This document shows, one piece after another, positions 1 to 5,471 of a stretch of 8,642 bases of DNA (position 1 is its first letter; each line of letters begins with the position of its first letter). The translations under genes and the position numbers were made by a program. The notes under the pieces were generated by a model. The model saw only the letters and a list, made by a program, of their open reading frames with translations. It was not told the DNA's origin and did not search any database. The stretch spans positions 1 through 8,642 of the forward strand of contig CAJTOE010000105.1 in assembly GCA_910577805.1 (NCBI GenBank), read 5' to 3'. This DNA is from an uncultured Oscillospiraceae bacterium. Its GTDB lineage: Bacteria > Bacillota > Clostridia > Oscillospirales > Oscillospiraceae.

Positions 1-602
1 CGGAGGTGTTCCGCACCATCGCCACCTACTGCAAGAACATCGGCCTGGACTATCTGACCGTCTACGCCTTTTCCACGGAAAACTGGAAGCGGCCTCAGGA
101 CGAGGTGGACGCCATCATGGGACTTTTGAAGAAGTACCTGCTGGAGGCCATTGGGCAGATGGAGCGGGACCGGGTCAAAATGGCGTTTTTCGGAGATTTG
201 TCCCTGCTGACCCCGGAGCTGCGGGAGCTGTGCCGCCGGACCCAGGAGATTTCCAAGCGGTATGAGGGCTGTCAGGTGAACATCTGTCTGAACTACGGGG
301 GCCGGGACGAGATCATCCGGGCGGCGAAGGCCTACGCCCTGGACTGCCAGGAGGGGAGGGCGGACCCCAACCACCTGAGTCAGGCGGAGTTTTCCGGCTA
401 TCTCTACTCCCGCGGGGTGCCGGACCCGGACCTGATTATCCGGCCCAGCGGCGAGCTGCGGCTGTCCAATTTCCTGCTGTGGCAGTCCGCCTACGCGGAG
501 TATTACTTCACCGGCGTGCTGTGGCCCGACTTCACCAAGGAGGAGCTGCACCGGGCCATCGCCTCCTACCAGGGGCGTAACCGCCGGTTCGGAGGTGTTT
601 GA
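1..602 (+). CDS. uppS: Undecaprenyl diphosphate synthase (isoprenyl transferase), 5' truncated by window edge
   Basis: This cytosolic, membrane-associated cis-prenyltransferase condenses isopentenyl diphosphate onto farnesyl diphosphate to make undecaprenyl diphosphate, the lipid carrier for peptidoglycan and other wall polymers. The visible 199 codons (first complete codon at 3) contain the family hallmarks: YAFSTENWKRP near the start, LNYGGRDEI in the middle, and the C-terminal family signature around 438-509 (IRPSGELRLSNFLLWQ then AYAEYYF), followed by WPDF and the terminal RNRRFGG. The N-terminal part, with the catalytic HxMDGNGRWA motif, lies outside the window; the family is usually 230-250 residues, so roughly 35-50 residues are missing. 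It is the first visible gene of the lipid/isoprenoid operon. Its last codons contain the ribosome binding site of cdsA, so the two genes are probably translationally coupled. Confidence 0.97.
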   Translation, partial: EVFRTIATYCKNIGLDYLTVYAFSTENWKRPQDEVDAIMGLLKKYLLEAIGQMERDRVKMAFFGDLSLLTPELRELCRRTQEISKRYEGCQVNICLNYGGRDEIIRAAKAYALDCQEGRADPNHLSQAEFSGYLYSRGVPDPDLIIRPSGELRLSNFLLWQSAYAEYYFTGVLWPDFTKEELHRAIASYQGRNRRFGGV

Positions 603-606
603 GTTG
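591..606 (+). promoter_or_regulatory. Ribosome binding site that decides the cdsA start (TTG at 604)
   Basis: GGAGG at 591-595 lies inside the last codons of uppS. It is followed by an 8-nt spacer and a TTG at 604-606, which is ideal Shine-Dalgarno spacing. The in-frame GTG at 595 overlaps this GGAGG itself and has no Shine-Dalgarno upstream (the bases before it read accgccggttc). The uppS stop TGA (600-602) falls inside the spacer, which suits termination-reinitiation coupling. Confidence 0.7.
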
Positions 607-1413
607 GCAATACGCATTCTCAGCTCCCTGGTCCTGGGACCGGTATTTCTGGCGCTCATGTATTTCAATCCCACGTCGATGGTGGCGGCCATGTGCGGGA
701 TGATCGCCTATGAGCTGCTGCGGGCCACCAAGGTCGCCCGGCACAACTCCATGTACTTTTGGACCATTCTGGCCGCGGCGCTGCTCCCTCTGGGGGAGTA
801 CGCCCAGTGGGGGGACTGGTATTTCCGCCTGATTGCCCTGGGGCTTTTATGCGCTCTGTTTTTCGTGGCCATCCAAAAGCACGGGACCCAAGGGGCCATC
901 GGCCTGGAGCATGTGATGATCTGCATGTTCGCCGGGCTGCTGATTCCCACCATGCTCTCCTCCTTGATTCGCCTGCGGTCCATGGACCAGGGGCAGTTTT
1001 TGGTGTTCCTGCCGGTGATTTCCGCGTTTTTGACGGATATTGGGGCATACTTTACAGGGGTGTTTTTCGGAAAGCACCGGGGCATCACCAAAGTCAGCCC
1101 GAACAAATCCCTGGAGGGCTACTTAGGGGGCGTGGCCTTCGGCGGCGTATTCATGCTGCTGTACAGCACGGTTTTGGGCTTTTTGACGGACGTGTCCATC
1201 TCCTATCCGCTGATGGCGCTGTACGGCCTGTGTGGCAGCGCGGTGACGGAGCTGGGTGATTTGTCCTTTTCGCTGATAAAGCGTCAGTACGGCGTCAAGG
1301 ACTACGGCAATCTGATTCCCGGCCACGGGGGGATGCTGGACCGGTTCGACAGCATGATTTTTGCCGCTCCAATGCTGCTGGCTCTGGTTGAGCTGTTCCC
1401 GCCCCTGGGTTAA
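604..1413 (+). CDS. cdsA: Phosphatidate cytidylyltransferase (CDP-diacylglycerol synthase)
   Basis: This integral membrane enzyme makes CDP-diacylglycerol from CTP and phosphatidic acid, the branch point for bacterial phospholipids. The start chosen is TTG 604 because of the well-spaced GGAGG, giving 269 residues, normal for the family. The protein is a run of hydrophobic segments, beginning LSSLVLGPVFLALMYF, consistent with about eight membrane helices. The family signature near the C-terminus (about residues 223-249) is complete: SLIKRQYGVKD, then NLIPGHGGMLDRFD with the conserved lysine/aspartate and HGG-x-x-DR-x-D residues. One nucleotide separates it from the uppS stop, and 13 nt separate its stop from dxr. 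The uppS-cdsA-dxr-rseP order is the usual Firmicute arrangement. An alternative start at GTG 595 would add only three residues. Confidence 0.95.
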   Translation: MAIRILSSLVLGPVFLALMYFNPTSMVAAMCGMIAYELLRATKVARHNSMYFWTILAAALLPLGEYAQWGDWYFRLIALGLLCALFFVAIQKHGTQGAIGLEHVMICMFAGLLIPTMLSSLIRLRSMDQGQFLVFLPVISAFLTDIGAYFTGVFFGKHRGITKVSPNKSLEGYLGGVAFGGVFMLLYSTVLGFLTDVSISYPLMALYGLCGSAVTELGDLSFSLIKRQYGVKDYGNLIPGHGGMLDRFDSMIFAAPMLLALVELFPPLG

Positions 1414-1426
1414 GGAGGTTTTTTGC

Positions 1427-2581
1427 ATGTCAAAACGCATCAGTGTACTGGGCTCTACTGGCTCCATCGGACGGCAGGCGCTGGATGTCATCCGCACCTG
1501 CGGCCTGGAGGCCGCGGCCCTCACGGCGGGGCACAATGCCAAGCTGCTGGAGGAGCAAGTCCGGGAGTTCAAGCCAAGGCTGGCGGTCCTGCTGGAGGAG
1601 TCCGCCGCCAAAGACCTCCGGGTCCGGGTGGCGGATACCGGAACAAAGGTTGCCAGCGGAGTGTCCGGTCTGGTGGAGGCCGCAGAGCTGGACTGCGCGG
1701 ATACGGTGCTGACAGCCATTGTGGGCATTGCGGGCCTGCGTCCGACCATGGCCGCCATCCGGGAGGGCAAGCGTATTGCGCTGGCCAATAAAGAGACGCT
1801 GGTGTGCGCCGGACGGCTGGTGATGGAGGAGGCCCGTGACTTCGGCAGTAAGATCGTCCCCGTGGATTCGGAGCATTCCGCGCTGTTCCAGTCGCTCCAG
1901 GCGGGGCGGCGCTGTGAGGTGAAGCGGCTGATTCTGACCTGCTCCGGGGGGCCGTTTTACGGGAAAACCCAAAAGGACCTGGAGTCCGTCACACGGGAGG
2001 ACGCATTGAAGCACCCCAACTGGGCGATGGGCGCAAAAATCACCGTTGACTCCGCGACGCTGATGAACAAGGGTCTGGAGTTCATTGAGGCGATGCACCT
2101 GTACGAAATGCCGCCGGAGAAAATTTCCGTGGTGATACACCGGGAAAGTATAATCCACTCCCTGGTGGAATATTATGACAATGCCATGATCGCCCAGATG
2201 GGGACGCCGGATATGCGTCTGCCCATTCAGTACGCCTTTACCTGGCCCAACCGGACGCCCGGTCCTGCCACGCCTCTGGACCTGACTGCCTGCGGGCCGC
2301 TGACCTTCGGTGCGCCGGATTTGGAGAGCTTCCCCAGCCTGGCGCTGGCGATGGACGCGGCCAAACGGGGCGGAAACGCCGGTGCGGTGCTGAACGGGGC
2401 CAACGAGGCGGCGGTGGGCCTGTTTTTAGAGGGCAAGATACGCTTTTTGGATATTCCCCGTCTGGTGGAGCGGGCGCTGGAGCGGGTGGCGTTCGTCCCC
2501 GACCCCAGTATGACACAGGTTTTGCAGGCGGACCAAGCAGCCCGCGAGGAGGTTCTATGTATATCATCGCAGCCATTCTGA
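1427..2581 (+). CDS. dxr: 1-deoxy-D-xylulose 5-phosphate reductoisomerase
   Basis: This cytosolic enzyme converts DXP to 2-C-methyl-D-erythritol 4-phosphate with NADPH and a divalent metal; it is the committed step of the MEP isoprenoid pathway and the target of fosmidomycin. ATG 1427 is chosen because AAGGAGG (1412-1418) sits 8 nt upstream and the protein then opens MSKRISVLGSTGSIG, with the NADPH-binding GSTGSIG at residues 9-15. Other motifs are LANKETLVCAG, PVDSEHSA (metal ligands D147 and E149), HPNWAMGAKITVDSATLMNKGLE (third ligand E218, read here in two halves: HPNWAMG and NKGLE), HRESIIHS at 238-245 and GTPDMRLPIQYA. The length of 384 residues is typical. The last 25 nt overlap rseP, and a GAGGAGG for rseP lies inside this gene, so the two are likely coupled. 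No key residue is missing. Confidence 0.98.
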   Translation: MSKRISVLGSTGSIGRQALDVIRTCGLEAAALTAGHNAKLLEEQVREFKPRLAVLLEESAAKDLRVRVADTGTKVASGVSGLVEAAELDCADTVLTAIVGIAGLRPTMAAIREGKRIALANKETLVCAGRLVMEEARDFGSKIVPVDSEHSALFQSLQAGRRCEVKRLILTCSGGPFYGKTQKDLESVTREDALKHPNWAMGAKITVDSATLMNKGLEFIEAMHLYEMPPEKISVVIHRESIIHSLVEYYDNAMIAQMGTPDMRLPIQYAFTWPNRTPGPATPLDLTACGPLTFGAPDLESFPSLALAMDAAKRGGNAGAVLNGANEAAVGLFLEGKIRFLDIPRLVERALERVAFVPDPSMTQVLQADQAAREEVLCISSQPF

Positions 2582-3612
2582 TTTTTGGATTTTTGATCGC
2601 CGTCCATGAGCTGGGGCACTTTGCCACAGCCAAGCTGCTGGGCGTCCAGGTCAACGAGTTTTCCATTGGCATGGGTCCCCTTCTGTGGAGCAGGGAGAAA
2701 GGAGAAACACTTTACAGCATCCGCGCCCTGCCCATTGGCGGCTACTGCGCGATGGAGGGGGAGGACGAGGAGTCTTACGACCCGCGCTCCTTCGGGCAGG
2801 CGAAGGCCTGGAAAAAATTTCTGATTCTGGTGGCTGGAGCCGCGATGAATTTCCTGGTGGGTGTGTTATTGTGCCTGATTCTGAACGCCCCCAACCAGGC
2901 CTTTGTCACCCCGACCATTTCGAGTCTGGCCGATGGCTTCCCCAGCCAGGGGGAGCAGGGCCTGATGGCCGGGGACCGCATCCTCTCCATTGACGGAGAG
3001 CGCATCTATTTGTACTCCGATATTTCGCTGATGCTCATGCGCGGCGGCGAAACCCTGGATCTGGTGGTGGAGCGGAACGGAGAAAAAGTCGTGCTGAACG
3101 ATTATCCCTTAGTGCCCCAGGAGTACACCATAAACGGAAAGACCGTGCTTCAGTACGGGCTGTCCTTCCGCGTGGAGGAGGCCACTTTGAGCAGCCGGCT
3201 GGCAAACGGCTGGTTGACGGCGGTGGATTTTGTGCGGCTGGTGCGGATGAGCCTGGGCGACTTGCTTTCCGGCCGGGCGGGCCTGCGGGATTTGTCCGGG
3301 CCGATTGGCATTGTGGACGTGATGTCCGAGGTGGGCCAGGCGTCGCCGACGGTTCTGGACGCGGTGCTGAATCTGGTTTACTTCGCGGCGCTGATTGCGG
3401 TGAATCTGGCAGTGATGAATCTGCTGCCGCTGCCCGCGCTGGACGGGGGACGTATTTTCTTCCTGTTTTTGAACGGTCTGTGGCAGCTGGTGTTCCGGAA
3501 GAGCATCAATCCTAAATATGAGGGCTATGTCCATTTGACCGGTATGGCGCTCTTGATGGGGCTGATGCTGGTGGTGGCGTTCAGCGACATTGGAAAATTG
3601 TTTGGACGGTGA
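2557..3612 (+). CDS. rseP: RseP/RasP-type site-2 intramembrane zinc metalloprotease
   Basis: This membrane-embedded protease (M50 family) cleaves transmembrane substrates after a first cut. In Bacillus the orthologue RasP processes anti-sigma factors and small membrane proteins; the substrates here are unknown. The first membrane segment carries the zinc motif HELGH at residues 17-21. A second hydrophobic segment starts near residue 88 and includes GAAMNF. One PDZ-like domain lies at about 112-190, with GLMAGDRILSIDG. The C-terminal core has NLLPLPALDGGR (288-299), where D296 is the expected third zinc ligand, and a last hydrophobic helix, GMALLMGLMLVV. The length of 351 residues with a single PDZ is typical of Firmicutes. 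ATG 2557 has GAGGAGG 4 nt upstream and overlaps dxr by 25 nt. The stop is 4 nt before ispG. Confidence 0.96.
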   Translation: MYIIAAILIFGFLIAVHELGHFATAKLLGVQVNEFSIGMGPLLWSREKGETLYSIRALPIGGYCAMEGEDEESYDPRSFGQAKAWKKFLILVAGAAMNFLVGVLLCLILNAPNQAFVTPTISSLADGFPSQGEQGLMAGDRILSIDGERIYLYSDISLMLMRGGETLDLVVERNGEKVVLNDYPLVPQEYTINGKTVLQYGLSFRVEEATLSSRLANGWLTAVDFVRLVRMSLGDLLSGRAGLRDLSGPIGIVDVMSEVGQASPTVLDAVLNLVYFAALIAVNLAVMNLLPLPALDGGRIFFLFLNGLWQLVFRKSINPKYEGYVHLTGMALLMGLMLVVAFSDIGKLFGR

Positions 3613-3616
3613 ACAA

Positions 3617-4654
3617 ATGACAAAGCAAATTCAGGTGGGCGGCGTGGCCGTAGGCGGGGGCGCTCCTGTGTCGATTCAGTCTATGACCAACCGCCCCGCC
3701 CATGATGTGGAGGGAACTGTGGTTCAGCTCCGGCAGCTGGCGTCCGCCGGGTGTGAGATCGCCCGGCTGGCGGTGCCGGACCTGGAGGGGGCGCGGGCTT
3801 TTGGGAAAATCCGGGAGCAAAGCCCTCTGCCCCTGGTGGCGGATATCCATTTTGACTACAAGCTGGCCCTGGAGGCCGCCGCCGCCGGGGCGGACAAAAT
3901 CCGCATCAACCCCGGCAATATCGGCGGGGAGGACCGGGTGAAGGCGGTGGCGGACTGCTGCCGGTTACATAATATTCCGATCCGGATTGGAGTGAACGGC
4001 GGTTCGCTGGAGAAGGAGATTTTGGCGAAATATGGGAAAATATGCCCTGAGGCCATGGTGGAATCGGCCTTTGGGCATATTCGCCTGCTGAATCAGTTCG
4101 ATTTTGACAATATCTGCCTGTCCCTGAAGTCCTCCAGCGTGCCGGTGACCATGCAGGCGTACCGGCTCATGCGGGAACGCAGCGATTACCCGCTGCATCT
4201 GGGGGTCACGGAGGCGGGTACGGTGAAAATGGGGACCCTCAAGTCCGCGGTGGGCATCGGAGGACTGCTGGCGCTGGGAATCGGGGATACGATTCGCGTA
4301 TCTTTATCCGCTGACCCAGTGGAGGAGGTCTACGCGGCACGGGATATTTTGAAGGCGGCGGGCGTCCGGAGGGACGGCCCGGAGCTGGTGTCCTGTCCCA
4401 CCTGCGGGCGGACGAAAATTGATCTGATTGGGCTTGCGAACCAGGTGGAGGAGCGGTTGAAGGGCGTAGAAAAACCCATCACAGTGGCGGTGATGGGCTG
4501 TGTGGTGAACGGTCCCGGTGAGGCCTCCGCCGCGGACTGCGGCATTGCAGGCGGAGCAGGGGAGGGCCTGTTGTTTCAAAAAGGAAAGATTATCCGGAAG
4601 GTGCCCCAGGAACGGTTAATAGACGAGCTGTTTGCGCTGATTGAGAGTTTGTAG
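3617..4654 (+). CDS. ispG: 4-hydroxy-3-methylbut-2-en-1-yl diphosphate synthase (HMBPP synthase, GcpE)
   Basis: This is the penultimate MEP-pathway enzyme. It reductively converts methylerythritol 2,4-cyclodiphosphate to HMBPP with a 4Fe-4S cluster. The N-terminal part is the TIM-barrel domain (GGGAPVSIQSMTNRPAHD, then ADIHFDYKLAL, KIRINPGNIG, GVNGGSLE). The C-terminal part holds the cluster ligands CPTC (C260, C263), GCVVNGPGE (C295) and E302, spaced as in characterised IspG. The length of 345 residues is usual for the family. ATG 3617 is preferred because homologues begin close to this point; the Shine-Dalgarno is weak (GGTGA just upstream, overlapping the rseP stop), which fits coupling to rseP 4 nt away. 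In-frame TTG codons at 3590 and 3602 are possible but less likely. It is the last gene of the continuous operon and faces a minus-strand gene 7 nt beyond its stop. Confidence 0.97.
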   Translation: MTKQIQVGGVAVGGGAPVSIQSMTNRPAHDVEGTVVQLRQLASAGCEIARLAVPDLEGARAFGKIREQSPLPLVADIHFDYKLALEAAAAGADKIRINPGNIGGEDRVKAVADCCRLHNIPIRIGVNGGSLEKEILAKYGKICPEAMVESAFGHIRLLNQFDFDNICLSLKSSSVPVTMQAYRLMRERSDYPLHLGVTEAGTVKMGTLKSAVGIGGLLALGIGDTIRVSLSADPVEEVYAARDILKAAGVRRDGPELVSCPTCGRTKIDLIGLANQVEERLKGVEKPITVAVMGCVVNGPGEASAADCGIAGGAGEGLLFQKGKIIRKVPQERLIDELFALIESL

Positions 4655-4666
4655 GAGAGGCCTACA
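4650..4666. repeat. Short inverted repeat spanning both convergent stop codons
   Basis: TGTAGG (4650-4655) and CCTACA (4661-4666) form a perfect 6-bp stem around the 5-nt loop AGAGG, with two possible T-G wobble pairs outside it. The ispG stop TAG (4652-4654) lies in the left arm, and the stop of the convergent minus-strand gene (4662-4664 read on the minus strand) lies in the right arm. Neither strand shows a good T-tract after the stem, so it is a poor match to a classical intrinsic terminator, although it occupies the only space between the two genes. Confidence 0.45.
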
Positions 4667-4901
4667 GGGTTTGTGCCATCAGGGAAATGCCGAACTGAAC
4701 GCCGTATGTAAAGGCGGTGTAGGAATAATCTTCTTGCAGGCGCATGATGGCATCAATCGCATCTCGTTTGTCGTCGTTCGGAAGGCTGGAAAGAAGCTGT
4801 TCCAACCGGTTTTTGTCCTGCTGGACATAGTCAGGGAAGGAATGTTTTCTCAGTTTTGGAGCGAGATAGTTGTTGCAGAGCCATTCGTAGTGTGTGTGCA
4901 T
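4662..4901 (-). CDS. Small protein of unknown function, divergent from an XRE regulator
   Basis: This is a 79-residue protein starting at the ATG that reads from 4901 on the minus strand. It is supported by a perfect AAGGAGG (4909-4915) 7 nt upstream and by a good sigma-A-like promoter further out. I do not recognise it with confidence. It has no signal peptide. It looks largely helical: an aromatic N-terminal stretch (MHTHYEWLCNNYLAP), a mixed-charge middle (QQDKNRLEQLLSSLPNDDKRD) and a hydrophobic C-terminal helix (FTYGVQFGISLMAQTL). The layout, with a short polar helical body ending in an F-x-x-G-x-x-x-G-x-x-L-M pattern, recalls small Firmicute DUF6809-like proteins, but that is only a resemblance from memory. 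The gene runs against ispG and is divergent from the regulator at 4998, which probably controls it. The alternative is an antisense shadow, but the Shine-Dalgarno and promoter argue against that. Confidence 0.75.
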   Translation of the reverse strand: MHTHYEWLCNNYLAPKLRKHSFPDYVQQDKNRLEQLLSSLPNDDKRDAIDAIMRLQEDYSYTAFTYGVQFGISLMAQTL

Positions 4902-4927
4902 GGTGAGACCTCCTTAATTTTAAATGG

Positions 4928-4947
4928 ATGCGCAATTTAATGATGTA
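4928..4947 (+). repeat. Direct repeat copy 1, putative operator
   Basis: ATGCGCAATTTAATGATGTA matches the copy at 4964-4983 at 18 of 20 positions, with start points 36 bp apart. It lies in the gap between two divergent genes, downstream of the predicted minus-strand start point and upstream of the regulator gene. This is the usual place for an operator of an autoregulating XRE protein. Binding has not been shown; the role is inference. Confidence 0.6.
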
Positions 4948-4958
4948 GGACAGCTCTG

Positions 4959-4987
4959 ATTACATACGCAATTTAGTGATGTATCAA
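4959..4987 (-). promoter_or_regulatory. Sigma-A-like promoter for the 79-codon minus-strand gene
   Basis: Read on the minus strand, TTGATA (4982-4987) and TGTAAT (4959-4964) are separated by 17 bp. Each box matches consensus at five of six positions, and the spacer is optimal. Transcription would start near 4952 and give a leader of about 50 nt ahead of the AAGGAGG and ATG. The promoter contains almost the whole of direct repeat copy 2, so a protein bound there should block RNA polymerase. Confidence 0.6.
4964..4983 (+). repeat. Direct repeat copy 2, putative operator overlapping the minus-strand promoter
   Basis: ATACGCAATTTAGTGATGTA differs from copy 1 at two positions only. It fills the spacer of the predicted minus-strand promoter. 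With the preceding bases it also forms the dyad TACAT (4961-4965) and ATGTA (4979-4983) with 13 bp between the arms. ATGTA at 4943-4947 pairs with the same TACAT in a second dyad of identical spacing. Together these give half-sites every 18 bp. Confidence 0.6.
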
Positions 4988-4997
4988 GGGGTATAGT

Positions 4998-5228
4998 ATG
5001 GAAATATTAGAAGATTTCGCGCAGAGGATTAAACTGCTTCGGAGCGAATCTGAATTAACGCAAAAAGCAATGGCTGAACTATTGGGTTGCACCCACAGCC
5101 ATTATCAAAAAATAGAATACGGAAAAGTGAATATTTCTGTAACAATGTTAGCATTTCTTGCGGATTATTTCCAAGTTTCTACAGATTTCCTGCTAGGCCG
5201 AACGGACAACCGGGATGTAAACCTGTAG
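4998..5228 (+). CDS. XRE-family helix-turn-helix transcriptional regulator, small
   Basis: This 76-residue protein is essentially one Cro/C1-type DNA-binding domain. It opens FAQRIKLLRSESELTQKAMAELL, with the helix-turn-helix around residues 20-42 (LTQKAMAELLGCTHSHYQKIE), shown here as two overlapping parts of the fold. The family-typical core then continues through NISVTMLAFLADYF and STDFLLGRTD. There is no sensor or oligomerisation domain beyond that. The ATG has AAGGGG (4986-4991) 6 nt upstream. Codon use is markedly more A/T-rich than in the flanking housekeeping genes (ATT, AAA, TTA, GAA), which suggests separate acquisition. It is divergent from the 79-codon gene, and both share the gap with the tandem 20-bp repeats. 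The likely role is a local repressor of that gene and of itself; this is inferred from layout. I found no convincing plus-strand promoter, only a weak TTTAAT at 4936-4941. Confidence 0.9.
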   Translation: MEILEDFAQRIKLLRSESELTQKAMAELLGCTHSHYQKIEYGKVNISVTMLAFLADYFQVSTDFLLGRTDNRDVNL

Positions 5229-5259
5229 GTTAATTCGTAAGGTAAAGCAGCCTTTTGGC

Positions 5260-5275
5260 TTCACCCTCATCCGTC
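5260..5275 (+). repeat. Left terminal inverted repeat of the MITE-like element
   Basis: TTCACCCTCATCCGTC is an exact reverse complement of 5408-5423. It is followed directly by a small hairpin, CTGGCC (5275-5280), loop TCC, GGCCAG (5284-5289). Partial pairing of GTAAAGC (5242-5248) with GCTTCAC (5258-5264) hints that the true left edge may lie slightly further out. Confidence 0.8.
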
Positions 5276-5292
5276 TGGCCTCCGGCCAGCCA

Positions 5293-5319
5293 CCTTCCCC
5301 CACTAGGGGGAAGGCTTTT
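5293..5319 (+). terminator. Candidate intrinsic terminator within the repeat element, downstream of the XRE gene
   Basis: CCTTCCCCC (5293-5301) and GGGGGAAGG (5306-5314) form a perfect 9-bp GC-rich stem with the 4-nt loop ACTA, followed by CTTTT. It lies 65 bp after the regulator's stop codon. The T-run is short, so efficiency is uncertain. If it works, it would end regulator transcription before polC. Confidence 0.45.
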
Positions 5320-5370
5320 CGATGCGCCTACCGATACTACTCCGCATTTGGGCAACTGCCATTGTTCGAG

Positions 5371-5408
5371 CCTTCCCCCTCACGGGGAAAGGTGGCACGC
5401 GAAGCGTG
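5371..5408 (+). repeat. Mirrored hairpin pair in the right half of the element
   Basis: CCTTCCCCC (5371-5379) pairs with GGGGAAAGG (5384-5392) around the loop TCAC, with one C-A mismatch. CACGC (5396-5400) pairs perfectly with GCGTG (5404-5408) around GAA. The second stem differs in sequence from its counterpart in the left half (CTGGCC/GGCCAG) but keeps pairing, so structure is preserved while sequence is not. There is no T-run after the larger stem on either strand, so it is not a convincing terminator. Confidence 0.6.
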
Positions 5409-5423
5409 ACGGATGAGGGTGAA
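5408..5423 (-). repeat. Right terminal inverted repeat of the MITE-like element
   Basis: GACGGATGAGGGTGAA is an exact reverse complement of 5260-5275. It ends 48 bp before the polC start. The following stretch, 5424-5471, contains only the polC ribosome binding site and no promoter boxes I would defend. Confidence 0.8.
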
Positions 5424-5471
5424 AAACGCCCCGCGCCCCAGTTCCACTTATCCCACAAAGGAGAAAACGCA

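Larger units (their letters stand above)
5260..5423. mobile_element. MITE-like non-coding repeat element with 16-bp terminal inverted repeats
   Basis: This 164-bp stretch is bounded by perfect 16-bp inverted repeats: TTCACCCTCATCCGTC at 5260-5275 and its reverse complement at 5408-5423. Inside, each half carries two more hairpins in mirrored order: a short GC-rich one next to the terminal repeat, and a CCTTCCCC/GGGGAAGG one next to the centre. The central 5315-5370 is unstructured by eye and holds no coding region. Similar motifs are, from memory, widely dispersed in Oscillospiraceae genomes; I cannot confirm the copy number here. No clear target-site duplication is visible. It lies between the XRE gene and polC and fills most of the 243-bp gap. 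It could be a non-autonomous transposable element or a REP-like structural repeat. Confidence 0.7.

Noticed and set aside
1361..1426. Upstream extension of dxr by 22 codons
   Set aside because: It overlaps the cdsA C-terminus in another frame; the AAGGAGG and the family-typical N-terminus support ATG 1427.
1430..2158. Minus-strand open frame (242 codons) opposite dxr
   Set aside because: It is fully covered by dxr, whose catalytic motifs are intact; there is no start context or recognisable family.
3590..3616. Upstream TTG starts for ispG
   Set aside because: They would lie within the rseP end and add residues not expected in IspG; ATG 3617 fits the family start.
4641..4940. Plus-strand open frame (99 codons) overlapping the ispG end and the minus-strand gene
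   Set aside because: It begins inside ispG without a Shine-Dalgarno, while the opposite strand has a perfect AAGGAGG and a good promoter for the 79-codon gene.
4902..4997. CRISPR-like repeat-spacer unit (20-bp repeat, 16-bp spacer)
   Set aside because: There are only two copies, the spacing is shorter than in known arrays, there are no cas genes, and the position between divergent genes fits operators better.
4992..4997. TATAGT directly before the XRE start as a -10 box
   Set aside because: It would make the transcript nearly leaderless although a Shine-Dalgarno (AAGGGG) is present, and there is no -35 box at the right distance.
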